64,000 bases of DNA from Ulvibacterium marinum (GTDB lineage: Bacteria; Bacteroidota; Bacteroidia; Flavobacteriales; Flavobacteriaceae): assembly GCF_003626755.1 (NCBI RefSeq), contig NZ_RBCJ01000005.1, positions 124,001 through 188,000 on the forward strand, read 5' to 3'. Both the position numbers and the translations under genes were made by a program. The notes beneath the pieces are model-generated. The model was given only the letters and a program-made list of their open reading frames with translations. It did not search any database and was not told where the DNA came from. Below are positions 1-13,200 of the stretch, piece by piece (the stretch's first letter is position 1; every line of letters starts with the position of its first letter).

Positions 1-1210
1 TTGTTGTCGATGCAATTATGGTAACACCTCCGGAAACGTTTATACCAGCGGCATCCCTGATATCAGGAATATTGTCCATGGTATCTGGCAGAAGGCAGTT
101 TACCGGTGCCACAAAATTCAACCCTTGTGTATACACTTGGCTTGAACCAGCTATACATTGGTAGGCATAAACATCCTCTGAGGTCTGCACGTACATGTTG
201 GCCCCTACCGAATTGGAAGAGTAGTTGCTACCAGGTATCTCAAAATAGTCACCATTGTTGATGGTCGCTATAGGTGTGACCGATCCGTTTACATAGATTT
301 CCGTATTGTCCTGTGTACCGATGATCAGTGGAAATTCAGTCTCTCCACCTGATCCCCCATTTCCGCGAACAAACACATAATCCCTACCGAGACTGCTCTC
401 GGGTACGGGTTGATCAATCCCTGCATCCCGGTTACTTGCTCCGGCTTCTCGCCCATAATTCAGTGAGCCGCTACTGATAACAATATCCTTGTCGGAAACG
501 ATTGAGGCGCCAATCCAACCATCTTCATGGGCCGGGGTCGGGGAATTGCCAATATAGGTTTCAAAGACAAAGGATTCATTGGCATCCAAAACAATTTGAT
601 AACTATCCGCAGTAATTCCGGCAACATTGGATCCTACCCGAAATTCACAACCGGAATCATATCCAAAGACATCGATTGTGGTATTGTCCTCGGTGGCCAT
701 AATACCCAAAGTATTGGATTTTGAAACATGGCTTCCTAAGTTGGGAACGCCACCCCATTTAAAACTTGTCCCCAGGGCAGCCCTCCCTTTGGAGGTCAAC
801 GAAGCTGCTTGGGAACCTGATCTCCCCCTATAGTTTACATAAAAGCTGTTACCTCCCGGAGCTTCAAAACGCAACCCGCTATTGGTCAATACTACACCTG
901 TATTGGTATTGTTTACCAAGGTTATGTTGTTATCCCCATTCGCAAGATTGTATGTGGCTGGAGTCGTGTTGGAAATCGAAAAGGACGTAATCGGCGTAGC
1001 ATTTGTGCCTTGATAGACATTAACCGTAAAAGAGGTGTTCTCCGGAGTAGATAGGTAAACCGCCTGCTGCTGAATTGCACCATTGTTCTGCCCTTGTTTG
1101 AGCGGTGGTAAGTAATGCAAATCGCTGAGCTGCCCATAGGAAATGAATCCTACCAACGAAAAAAGAAGAAAAAGATACTTTTTTTGAAACCACATCCTGA
1201 AAACAGGCAT
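1..1210 (-). CDS. N-terminal part of a second giant surface protein, cut by the window edge
   Basis: Reading the minus strand from the ATG at 1210 (or the in-frame ATG at 1195) gives an uninterrupted frame to base 1, about 403 residues. It opens with a signal peptide (hydrophobic run with LFLLFSLVGFIS, then YGQLSDLHYLPP), so the product is exported. The following residues match the N-terminal region of the upstream giant protein almost motif for motif: YLSTPE, GDNNITLVNN, LRFE, FKWGGVPNLG, KSNTLGIMATE, NESFVFETYIGNSPT, AHEDGWIGASI, AGIDQPVPE. That region resembles the IgGFc-binding-like domain often found at the start of Bacteroidota adhesins. The ATG at 1210 lies six bases past the stop codon of the upstream paralogue, so the two are probably cotranscribed. 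The C-terminus is outside the window, so repeats and the type IX signal cannot be checked. The alternative ATG at 1195 would give a shorter, more typical n-region. Confidence 0.85.
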   Translation of the reverse strand, partial: MPVFRMWFQKKYLFLLFSLVGFISYGQLSDLHYLPPLKQGQNNGAIQQQAVYLSTPENTSFTVNVYQGTNATPITSFSISNTTPATYNLANGDNNITLVNNTNTGVVLTNSGLRFEAPGGNSFYVNYRGRSGSQAASLTSKGRAALGTSFKWGGVPNLGSHVSKSNTLGIMATEDNTTIDVFGYDSGCEFRVGSNVAGITADSYQIVLDANESFVFETYIGNSPTPAHEDGWIGASIVSDKDIVISSGSLNYGREAGASNRDAGIDQPVPESSLGRDYVFVRGNGGSGGETEFPLIIGTQDNTEIYVNGSVTPIATINNGDYFEIPGSNYSSNSVGANMYVQTSEDVYAYQCIAGSSQVYTQGLNFVAPVNCLLPDTMDNIPDIRDAAGINVSGGVTIIASTT

Positions 1211-1216
1211 TTTAGT

Positions 1217-4200
1217 TTAACGATACAGGGTGAAATTACCTACGAACTCACGCTCATCCTCAATACCGTTAAGCTTAATGATATACCAATAGTCTCCCGT
1301 AGGTAGACCATTGAATTTGTATTGTCCATCCCAACTGTCTTGATTGCCCTGGAATTGAAAAATATTTCTTCCGTAGCGGTCAAAGATCTTTATGAAAATA
1401 TTGGGGTATTGTTCTATATTTCGTGGAGCCCATGAATCATTGTTACCATCCCCATCCGGAGTAAAGAAATTTGGAATTTCGATATCTATGAATTCCATGA
1501 AAATCTCTTGGGTAATACTACATCCGTTTTCATCGGTTACCGTTACGGTATATGTACCGGTCTCGCGGATATAATACGCCTGATCCGTGGTAGGAGGCTC
1601 ATCATTGAAGATAAAAGTGTAATTGCCCGATCCACCCAATGCTTCGGTACTTATTTGGTTAATATCGCCCTCGCGGAGTTGCAATTCCAAAGGGTCAAAA
1701 ATAGTGACCTCGAACGGAAAGGTTGTGGAACATCCATTACTATGAACTACCGTAATGATATGAGGTCCACCCGTAAGATTTTCAAAAACAGGCTCCAACT
1801 GCATATCCAAGGGTTCATCGGTGTCCAGACCGTAAAGTACCTCATTGGAAATACTGGGATCCTGAAAAACAATCTGTACGGAATTTGATGTGCTTCCTTG
1901 AGGATCGCATTCATACTGAACTACCGCCTCACCAGCTAGGTTAACCCCGCTCTGTACTTGGAATACCTCGGTAATTTCGCATCCATTCGCATCTTTGATA
2001 TAAACCATATGGTTGCCGCTGGGTAGCCCGCTATAATCCAATACATCTTGGGCAAAATCCGCATCCTCATTGCTATTTAAACTCGTATAATACGGTGCCG
2101 TTCCTCCCGTTATTTCCAGTGTTATGGTTCCATCATTACTTTGATAGCATATCTCATCGGACACGGTTGAAGTAACGGCCAAAGCATCAGGTGGGGTCAA
2201 TGAAAACTCCACAAGTTCAAAACAACCGTTTCCGTCCTGAACAATTATGGTATAATCTCCTGGGGCCAGTTCATCAAAACTATTCTCATCGTCAAACTGG
2301 TTTAGGTTCGGTGAAATGGCGAATTGATATGCTCCGCTTCCTCCAGTCACCTCTAAGAGTATGCTTCCATCATTGGAATCGGCACAACTAATTTCAGAGA
2401 TAATAGGATCTACTACCAACGGTTCAGGTTCTGCTATTGGTACTACTTGGGAAATTGCTTCACAATCCCCACTTTGGACCCGTACATAGTAGTTGCCTGC
2501 AGATAAATCAGTAAACAATCCATTAGGTTGGTTAGGTAAAATCTCTGTGTTTGAATCCGCATCGAAAAGCGCATACTCATAGTTCCCCAGCCCGCCATTG
2601 GCATTAGCTCTAATAGCCGCTGTAGCGTTACCATTACAATTTATGTTTGCAGCGGATGTATCCAAGGGTACCGAAAGGTCTGCAAAGGGGTCTACGGAAA
2701 CTTCATTGGATATTATGGAAATACAATTAAAACTATCCCTAATATAGTATTGGTAATCATTACCAGATGCCACGTTGGTGAATAGATGTGTGCCTGCTCC
2801 CTGGACATTGTTCATAGGAATAAAGTTGCTATTGTCCTCACTCCATTCGTAGGGTCCGGTTCCTCCGGAAGCCACCAAAAGTAGTTCTGTATCCATTTGA
2901 CAGCTTAGCGCCTGACTGGTAAACAGTTGTGCCTGCACATCAACGGGGTTCTCTATTTCAACTATTGAGCTCGTTTCGGTACATCCAAAGTCATCGGTTA
3001 TCACAATACTATAAAATCCTGCGCCTAAATTGGTAAAGGTGCGGTCGTCTTGGGACACCGAGGTACTAAGCAGCGTACCTCCCGCCGCATCGCTATAGGT
3101 GTTTAGCACATACCTATAGTTGATATTCCCAGGGCTTATGGATACTGATGCATTTGTGTCCCCCTGACAAACCAACGTTGTATTAGAGATGGTACCGGTA
3201 ATGGGACTTGGCAATGCCAAATTAAAGGCACTGTTGAATACTCGGTTACAAGTAAGCGCATCGGTAATACTAACGTTATAATCCCCGTCGCTTAATCCTT
3301 GGAAGAGGTGGCTGCTCACCGATGTTTCCACGGTAGTTGTACCACTACCTACGTGGGTCAGGGCTATGGTATAGGGTCCTTGACCTCCCGTTGGGGCTAT
3401 CAAGGCACTACCCTGGTGGTTACTACAGCCCACATTGGTCAAATCAATAGGGCTCAAGGTAATCGGCGCCGAGGGTGTTGCAATACTGAAGGACCGTACC
3501 TGGCTACATTCCGGAAGGGCATCCTGAACCACTTCCACCAAATAGTTACCGGCAGGCACGGCGATAGGACTCGTTGGGCCCAGGTTTGCCGAATTTCCAT
3601 GAACAATGGCTAAGCCATCATCGGAACGGTCCGATGGAGTTCCATTGGTATCAAAAATACTCCATGAGAACCCACCACTATAGGTTGCATCGACCAGGGT
3701 AAGTCGAATACTACCATCAGTTCCAAAGCATACTACATCCGAAAGCTTTTCAACAGTGACATCGAAAGTGTTTGGTTCTTCAACAACATGGTCTACAATT
3801 ATCTCGCACTCTGTTGCAATATTTCGTACCGCAAAGGTATGAGTCCCTGGCTGTAGCTCGGTAAATACATTTTCGTGGATGGCATCCTGGGTGTAAGTCC
3901 CAGCTGAGAGTACTGTAAATTGGTAATTTCCCAGATTGGTGGTACTATTAGTTACACTTCCCGTAACATCTATACGGATTTCCTCTCCCGTGTTTGAACA
4001 GCTTATGTCTTGACTCACATGTATTGTGGGTATGGCCATTTCGTCAAAAGGTACTATAATAGGGCTTGTGCTTCCCATACAGCCATTTTCATCATAGACA
4101 TTGATAAGATAGTTGCCTCCTGCAAAATCGGTTTCGATCCAAGTAGGGTTTGTACCACCCTGTACCAGATTTCCGTCACGTATGAATTCATATCGCACAT

Positions 4201-7200
4201 AATTTCCAGATCCACCGTTTGCCCCCGCAAAGGTTAGACTTGCATTTCCAAATGTATTTCCTGAAGAGCATTCATAGGGTACCGGATCAATAGTATTTAC
4301 GGTAATGACATCAGGTTCGGAAATCACTTGGGTGGTCTCTGCGAAGCAACCATTGGGCGAAGTCACCCTAACGGTATAGTTGATACCTGAACCTGTTGCC
4401 TCAAGGTTCTGGAAGGTAACCGTATTTCCGCCATTGGGTGCACTTATGGGAAAGGTACTGAGTACAGCCCCTGTTCCCGAAACTATTTCAATAACATGTG
4501 TGCCGGCCACCAGGTTAGTAGCGGTAACCGTTAGGGTACCATCGTTTGCCCCATTGCAGGTGGCATTGGTAAAGGCATCCACCGATATGCTGGGTACTAC
4601 GGCCGGGACGACTACCACGGTGAACGTTCGAGAACATTCTGGCCCATCAACGCCAATATCATAAATATGTACTGTATATGTATCCGCTGTTAGCGCTGGA
4701 ACAGCAGTTGGGTTGATGGCCAAGGCCTGTCTTGAAATTAAAGTGCTTGAAGTACCTACTATTTCGTATTCATAATTTCCCGAACCATGGGTGGCTTCCA
4801 CCAATATTTCTGCTTCATGGCCAACACCACAGCCCAAATTTTGCACCAAGTTGGCGTTAGCCTGTAGGCTGGGATGTACGGTTACGGTATCCGTATCTCC
4901 ACAACCATTGCCGTCCAAAATGGTTGCCGTATAGGTACCCAAGGGCACATTGGTAAACAGACCCGTATTATTGCTAGCGGTATAACCCGCTCCATTATCT
5001 ATACTATAATGAATGGGTGCCGCTGAAAATGAAGTAACCGTAATACTGGCTTGGGGGCCACAATTGTTAACTTCAATATTGTGGATGTCCGGATTGGGCG
5101 AAAGATTCAAATTCACATTACCCAACGGTGTGGAACATCCATATTGATCGGTTACCGAAACCGTGTATGATCCAGAAGGTGAATTTGCTGGAACTTCAAT
5201 CGGATTGTCCAATGTACCGGTAATCGGTGCAAACGGAGCCGGACCCGTTACATCATAGTAATAGGTACCACCACCGCCGGAAATGTCAGGAATCTCTATA
5301 AGTCCCGTGCGATTACAGGCAATATCCCGCAACATACCGGGAGTACCGGTAATGGCATCCAACTCTTCCAGCAATTCGTTTTCCGAAGCACTGACACAGC
5401 TGGAAACAGCACCATCCATTTTCGTAACTTCTATGAAATAACTTCCTGTTCCCAAAGAATTAAAGGTCAACGTTTGGGGAGCGGAGAAGGGAACATTTCC
5501 GCCACTGTCACTAACCAATACAGGTGTTCCCGAGGATATGTCGTAAAATGACCATTGCATTTCCGTACCCGGTGATACTATATTCTCAACAATGGTATAA
5601 GTAATGCTACCGTTATTACTTCCGTTACATGAGGGTGTAAGCGAAGAGGTAATTCCCAAAGGCTGGGTTATCAAGTTGTTTACATTTACGTCACTCTGTC
5701 TTGTGCAGCTGTTGTTGTCCTGCACATAAAAAACATAGGTTCTACCGGGAACCAAGCCCAACCATTCATATCTGCCATGTCCGGCCAGTACTGGGCTACC
5801 GTCTTTATGTGTACTTTCTCCTGGAAACCAAGTAGCGGTTGTAGGATCAAAATTTGCGGGGTCATCACTAAACGCGTACTGATAAGGGGCCACCCCTTGG
5901 GAACCTTGTACGACGACCTGAAGCTCATTACAATTCACTACCAATGCGGATAGGGTAATGTCAAGATTGTCCAGTGGATATGGAATGATGAATTGAGGTA
6001 AATCGGTTTGACAGATAGTATTCCCGGAACCATCTACTGTCCTTAAGGAAGGATGGACGATTTGGCCGGAATTATATCCCCTGAATTGATCCGAAGACTG
6101 CCAGGTTGCACCGGCATCATCACTAAACTCAACGGTACCAATCGTAGTTGGATAGCCAGTAACATTAAATCCAAAATCAGTTGGCAATCCTGTACAATCA
6201 CCAGGGGTTTCCCCTGTAACAGTAGCTGTTAGCTCATCCGGATTGTTCAAGGTCACCGGTGTATCGGTCATGGGACAACCATGTGTATCTGTTACGGAAA
6301 TGGCATAATCGCCTGGATTTAAATTGAAAAATGTATAATCGTTGGCCAATACATTGTTTACGGTTTGATCAGAAGCTCCTCCGTTGTCCAAATCAAGAAT
6401 CTCAATAGTAAAAGGTGCATCTCCTGCCGTAATGGTAATATCTATTGAACCTAGACCATCATGGCACTCTGGATCGGTCGGGGTGGTCGTAAATGCCAAA
6501 ACGGGAGCATTGCCCACAGTGACCATCTGCACAAATTGGCAATAGGGATTGGGTGTAACAGAACCATTATTATCCCTCACATAAACATCATAACCACCGG
6601 CAGAACCACTGGTTACCGTAAAGGTGTGTGACGTACCAAAATCGGAATCCGCTACGGTTGAGCCTGTTGGCAAAAACGCATACACATAATTACCATCACC
6701 ACCAGAAGGAGTAACTGTAATGCTACCATCTGCACAATCGGTAACATCAACGGCATCTATTTGCGCCAATAGGACTTGATCTATGATAACAGGAGTCGCT
6801 GTATTTGAAGCGGAACAGCCATAGGTGTCGAACACCTCAATGGTATAGGTACCGTCCCCTAAATTGGTAAAGGTGTATTCGGTAGGAGTGGTTATGGATG
6901 GACTCATTGGTGCGCCTCCATTAATGCTAAACGTGTAATCACCGTTTCCTGAGGTTACCTGAACGGTTATGGTAGCATTGTTTTGGCCGTCATAACAATT
7001 GGTATGGGATGTTGTTAAAGTTATGGTCTGTGGTAGGGATACCGTAACTGCCATTGCAGATTGCAAGAGTACTTCGCAACTATTCTTATCACGTACCCGA
7101 ACAAGGTAATCGCCATTCGTAATATTTGGGAATACAGGACCAGTTTGGTACGATGTAACAATATTTCCTAGGGTATCCTCCAGTTGGTATTCATATCCAG

Positions 7201-10200
7201 GACTTCCACCAGTGGCCGAAGCTTCCAGCGTTGCACCCGTATTCGAACAAGTAAATTCGGAGGTTAAGCCTAATGTAGGCACTATAACCGAAGGTTCCGT
7301 AATTGTAACAGGGAAATCTACAGAGCATGTATTTTCATCCGCTTTTCTTACCCAAACGGTATAAATTCCATCGGCCAAATTAGTTGTCGTAGTAACCGGT
7401 GAGGTCATTGAAGCAATCCAATTGATATCGTCCAAAGAGTATTCAAACCCTGCCAGGGAGTCAAAATTCGAGACCTCAAAACGAATGGATCCATCTGCGA
7501 CCCCGTTACAACTTGGATCAATAACGTTTAGCAATTGGGCATCAAACGCCTGATCAGCCTCCACTAATATTGCCAAATCTTGGGTTTTTGGACAAACAGA
7601 GGGCACTTGGAAAGCTGTAATATCATCCAAAATTAAATCATTGCCGTCATTACTGTTAACATTAGTTCTAAAAACAATATCGATATCAATGTTGGTTCCA
7701 GGGTCAAACGATATGGTCCGTTCATGCCAGTCCGTATCATTGGTGTTTTTTGGAATTTCCAGGGCTACTTCACTATAAATTAAAGCTCCCGTATTGTCTA
7801 AAATCTCGATAAGTACCTCGGGATTGTTACCAGCTCCTGATAGATTCATGAGGTTATAGGCCCAGAAATTTAGGGTGATTTCCTCATTGGGCAGTACTTC
7901 TATATCCCGCCTTGCCCATAAAATATTATTGAGTTGTGGGTTACCTGTATCGGAGAAGTTACTCACGTCTATGGCCAAGAACCTGCCATCCGTAAGATTT
8001 GTATGGTCTTGTGGACTGGTCCAAAAAGGAACGGGATTGGTGACCCGGTTGGTGACCGTATATTCACCATTCACTAAAATTCCGGCGGGGCCCCGATTAC
8101 AGGTTGTTACTGAACCGTCTTGCGGTTCATAACAATAGTCTGGTCCAATTTCACCAATCTGGGTGGTTGTTCCTGCCCCAAAATCCTCGAAGAACAAGGT
8201 GCTTTGATTTGGCGCTATGCTACTGGAATAACCTACCGTCACGGTTTGTGTTCCAGCGGCAACGTTGGTAAATATGTTATTATCAGAAGGTGTATTTTCG
8301 GTGCCATTTAGGCTATAGGTATAGTCAAAATCCGTAGTGTTCGATGTTGAAATGGTAATGGTCCCTATGCCATTACAATCATAATCGACGGCATATGATA
8401 AGTTGGGATCCGATACTTGAGCCGGAACCGTCAAATCCATATTGAAGGTACATTCCAAAGCATCCCTGACCACCAATTGATGGGTTCCCGCTAAAAGGTT
8501 TCTTTCGTTTACGGGGCCAAAATTACTGCCTCCATCAAAACTGTATTCATAAGGTGCCTGCCCACCATTGGCATTCAAGATCTTGACCAATGCCCCGCTC
8601 GGATTACAAGAAGCGTCCTCTACTATGGCCGCCGATGCGGTTAATCGAAACGGTTGATCAATTTCATAATCGGAGCTTACCACACAACCCGTAGCTCCAC
8701 TTCCACTGGAATCCATAACGGTGATGGTGTATAGACCCGCAGAAAGGTTAGGAAACGTATCGGCCGTCTGGTAGTTGGTACCACCGTCCAAGCTATACTG
8801 GTATGGTGGAGTACCTCCGGTAACCGAAACGGTAAGGGACGCCGTTGAGTCGTCCGCACAGACAATGTCCGAATGTGAGGCCGAAATGGACGGACTATCC
8901 AAATATTCCATCGTAACCACATTTGAAATCGCATGGCAACCATTGTCATCAAAAACAATGAATTCATAATCTCCTGCCTCCAAAGGAGCATTGAAGAGAA
9001 ATGAAGAAGCCGTTTGTACCGAGCCTGGAGGAATATCGGAAAGGCTAGGCGGACTTGGATAAAGATCAATACCGTCCTTGCTCCAAACCGCCATTCTGTA
9101 ATCCGGGTTCGGACTTCCCCCACTCGGCGTTAGGTTTACTATCCCAGGGTCGCATGTTATATTTTCCCGAGTAACGGCAGTCAAAGTCAATTCCGGAATT
9201 TCATCAACGGTTATATTTTGGGTATCCGTACAGCCATCGACTGTCGTAGTAATCACTATGTAGTTTCCTTCATTGACATTGGTAAATGTATGGGTATTGT
9301 CGTCAGATACTAAATGACTGTCAACAAAAGTCCCTTGTCCCCCATTGCTGCCATCGTCTAGACGAAGTTCATAACTATACTGTGGTAAAACGTTCAGGGC
9401 CTGGATTGCTATTGTACCCAGGGTGTTACAATCGGCAGGGGTAGTCGTAATGTTAACTTGATAGTCCCGTTCAAGGATACCAATATCTTCTGTTTCAAAG
9501 ATACAGGCACCATCAATCGGGTTTCCGGAAATAGGGTCCAATTGGGTAACCTGGATTTTGTAGGAGCCGCTGGTCGCAATATCAAAATTGGGTCCATTGT
9601 TACTGGAAAATGGAACAACAATAGCATTATTTGAGGTATTCACCAACTGGAACCCATAGCCCGCACCAATATTGGTGACCCTTATGTTCCCCGGAGTACT
9701 ACAAAGAATATCCGAAGCGGTATGTTGGATATCCAAGGTGTTTTTGAACACATTGAAATAAAACCGACTAAAGCAACCATTTTGGTAGGTAATGACCACA
9801 CGATACTCACCACTATCGGTTACCGTGAAATTATCTTCAGTAGCAACATCGTTCCAGGTACACCCAAAATTCTTGTTCGCGCAGTCATCACCATTATCCG
9901 AGCAACTGGTCTCATCCAATTTTTGCCAAACAATACTTTGACTATCGGTTATACCCAGCTGGATAAGGGCCGAATCGTTTTCGCCACATAGGAATATTTT
10001 TGGCAGTAAATCCCCATCCAAGGAACAGGCCACGATTTCACCATATAAGTCATTGTCCAAATCGCCGTCCGAATTCACCTGATTAAAATATGTTATTATT
10101 GGGTTGGTCTGTGTTGTGCCAAATCGCTCAACAGTGATTAATTCGGTTAGATCCTGGCAACTTCCACCACCAGACTTTTCTACAATGTAATTCCCTATAT

Positions 10201-13200
10201 TCGTCACCAACAAAGTGCTCGGGTCGTTATCGGCATCTCCGTCATTCAAAACAGTATCCGAACCGTCAATTTGCCCATTTCCATTATTGTCGATTGCCCA
10301 TATATATGTTCCGAACCCAGACCCAGCTGTAAGAAGAACGTCATCACCGCACAACTGTACAGTTCTTGCTTGGCTACAATTGGCCAAGTCATCCAAAATA
10401 TTATTGCTCGCGACCTCCGGAGTGCTGTTGCACGGAAAGTTAGAGCTCCCTGGTTCATCTGTAAATACGGTTGGGTTTAGGACACCCTGAAAAGTGGAAT
10501 ATGCCAAATTTTCCAATTGGGAGGAACAGGCATCCACAAAATCTGAGCAGTTGGCCGAGATTGTCACTATAATCCTAATGGTATATTCTGGATCTCCTAC
10601 CTCCACCAGGTTATTGGGAACCTGAAACTCAATGGTATTGGTGTTGATATCGTAGTTAAATGTAGTGCCCGACGCATCGGATACATCTATACTATTTTCA
10701 GGTACATCAACAGTAGCTAAGGTTACATTATTGGGCAGTATGTCCCTTATAACATAGTTGGTGGCATTGTCGTCCCCAGTATTTTGAAAGCGTAGTACAT
10801 ACTGAAAAGTCTGTCCAAGGTTAACACCTTGTCCATTAATGTCTCCTCCACCCAGGTTTTCTGAGGTATTGCCCAATAAAATCTCAGGAGCAAATACTTT
10901 TATATAAGTAGCATTGTTTACCGTACCGTCATTTGGGTCAACGACTGGTACCCCAGAACCATATTCACCGCCATCGCCACCATCTGCATTGTTGTCCTTG
11001 TAATATTCATTGGCATCACTACAACCATCATCATCGCTATCCAAATCCAAAGGATCGGGAAAGCCATCAGAATCGGTATCACAACCCGCTGTAAGAAGTA
11101 ATCCTCTCATATTGGTAGGTCCTGCTACCGCTTGACCTATGGTAATGTCGTTATTACCAGATGGGTTCCAATTTACAATGTTGGCCGGAGTTGTAAGAAT
11201 CATGGGCTCCATTGGACCATTGGAGGATCGTGTACCAAAAAGTCTAAACTCACCTGCTTGATCAACAATTACCCGAAGCAGTGGACTACCATGTGTGCCG
11301 GTTATGGTCCAAATGTCAGGATTACCGTTTTCTCCATAACCTGTGCCATCGATAAAATTAGCTGTATTCCCAGAGGCACCATCCTGGAATTGAATTTCTC
11401 CGGCAACATCATTTCCGTTGATTTGTAGGTTAAACGAATTGTCTATGCTAAAGACATCAAGCACCAAATAATTGTCAACGCTTATGAGGTCACTGTTATG
11501 GTTACTTCCGTTTGAAATATTGAATAGCAATGTGGCACACTCTTCCTCGTCATAAATACCATCATTATCATCATCCAAATCCGTAACATCGTTTACTCCA
11601 TCGTTGTCAAAGTCGTTATGAACCGTTAGTAGGGCAGTGGGATTGTCCGGGGTTATGTTTGTATCCGTTTGATCCTGGGTATTGGTTACCGTGTTGGTTA
11701 AACTTAATAGAGGAAGGACATCTATTTCATCGCCACGTACCTCAAGTTCCAATTCGGCAACTTCACCTCCGTTTAAGGTTCCAATATTCCAAGTGTTGCC
11801 ACTCCAACTTCCAGATATGGTAAAGGCATTTATTAAAGTAAGTCCTGTTGGGATATTATCCGTGATTTGTAGGTTGGTCAAAGGTCCAAGGCCCCAGTTT
11901 TGAACCCGGATGGTAAACGTAGCCGTCTCGCCTTCCATAATCTCAGCCTTATCCACTGTTTTCTCCAATACAACATCGGGATCACAGTATAGGGCTTGGA
12001 TCAGGTTACTATCATAAGTACAGGGTCCTTTGGTACCCCTTAAGAAATAATCGCCAGCTCCTGGCGGTGAATAGCTTGGACTATTGGCACCTGGAATAGG
12101 TTGTCCATTTTCATACCATTGGAAAGCGTCGAAATTATTGTTCGTCGCTTCATAGATTTCTGATCCTACAAAACAGCCACTACCTCCTCTAATTGCAAGG
12201 GTTACCTCCGGCAAGGTGTCAAATCCGGAGAAGTATCCGGCTACTCCCCTTGCACCATTATATCCAAAAAATCCAACAGCCATAGGCCCTGTGGATTGTA
12301 CACTTACATCCCCATTAAGATTGGGAATGAAAAAAGTTTTCCAGTCTGTAGAACCAGCAACAGGATTTGAAGCTGGTAAGGTTACCGCACCGTTTCCATC
12401 GGTAACCTGAATGTTGGCATCCGGGGTATTTGCAGCCGCTATAATAGTCATCCCCCCTGTTACATTTAAGCCTGCCATATTCCTGATGTCCGGAATATTG
12501 TCCATAACATCGGGTAATAAACAGTTTACGGGAGCAACAAAATTGAGTCCTTGTGTGTACACTTGACTTGCCCCGGCCATACACTGATAGGCATAGACAT
12601 CTTTAGAGGTCTGTACGAACATATTGGCACCAACGGCATTGGCAGAGTAATAGCTATTAGGGACTTCAAAATAATCCCCATTGTTAAGTGTAGCTATCGG
12701 AGCAGGATTACCGTTTACAAAAATTTGGGTGTTATCCGCGGTAGCGATGAGTAGGGGAAACTCCGTCCAACCATTAGTATTTCCATTGCCACGGATAAAT
12801 ACGTATTCCTTACCCAAACGATTTTCAGGTACAGGTTGATCAATACCCGCATCGCGGTTACTGGCACCTACTTGCCTACCAAAGTTAATGGAACCATTGC
12901 TAATAACAATATCTTTATCGGAAATTATGGAAGCGCCAATCCACCCATCTTCGTGGGCCTGGGTGGGACTGTTTCCAATATAGGTTTCAAAAACAAAAGA
13001 TTCATTGGCATTTAATGTAATGGTATAGGTGTTGTCCGTAATTCCCGCTCTATTGTTTCCAACTCTAAACTCACAGCCTGGGTCATAACCAAAAACGTTG
13101 ATCGTAGTGTTGTTTTCCGTGGCCATAATGCCCAAAGTATTGGATTTGGACGAGTGGGCCCCTAGGTTTGGAACCCCTCCCCATTTAAAGCGGGTTCCTA

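Noticed and set aside
1508-1888. Several plus-strand frames of 60-126 codons opposite the giant adhesin gene
   Set aside because: They are antisense shadows of a long, well-supported coding frame whose domain pattern continues without a break.
8677-9123. A 148-codon frame within the giant gene on the same strand
   Set aside because: It is out of frame with the SprB repeats, which run through it intact.
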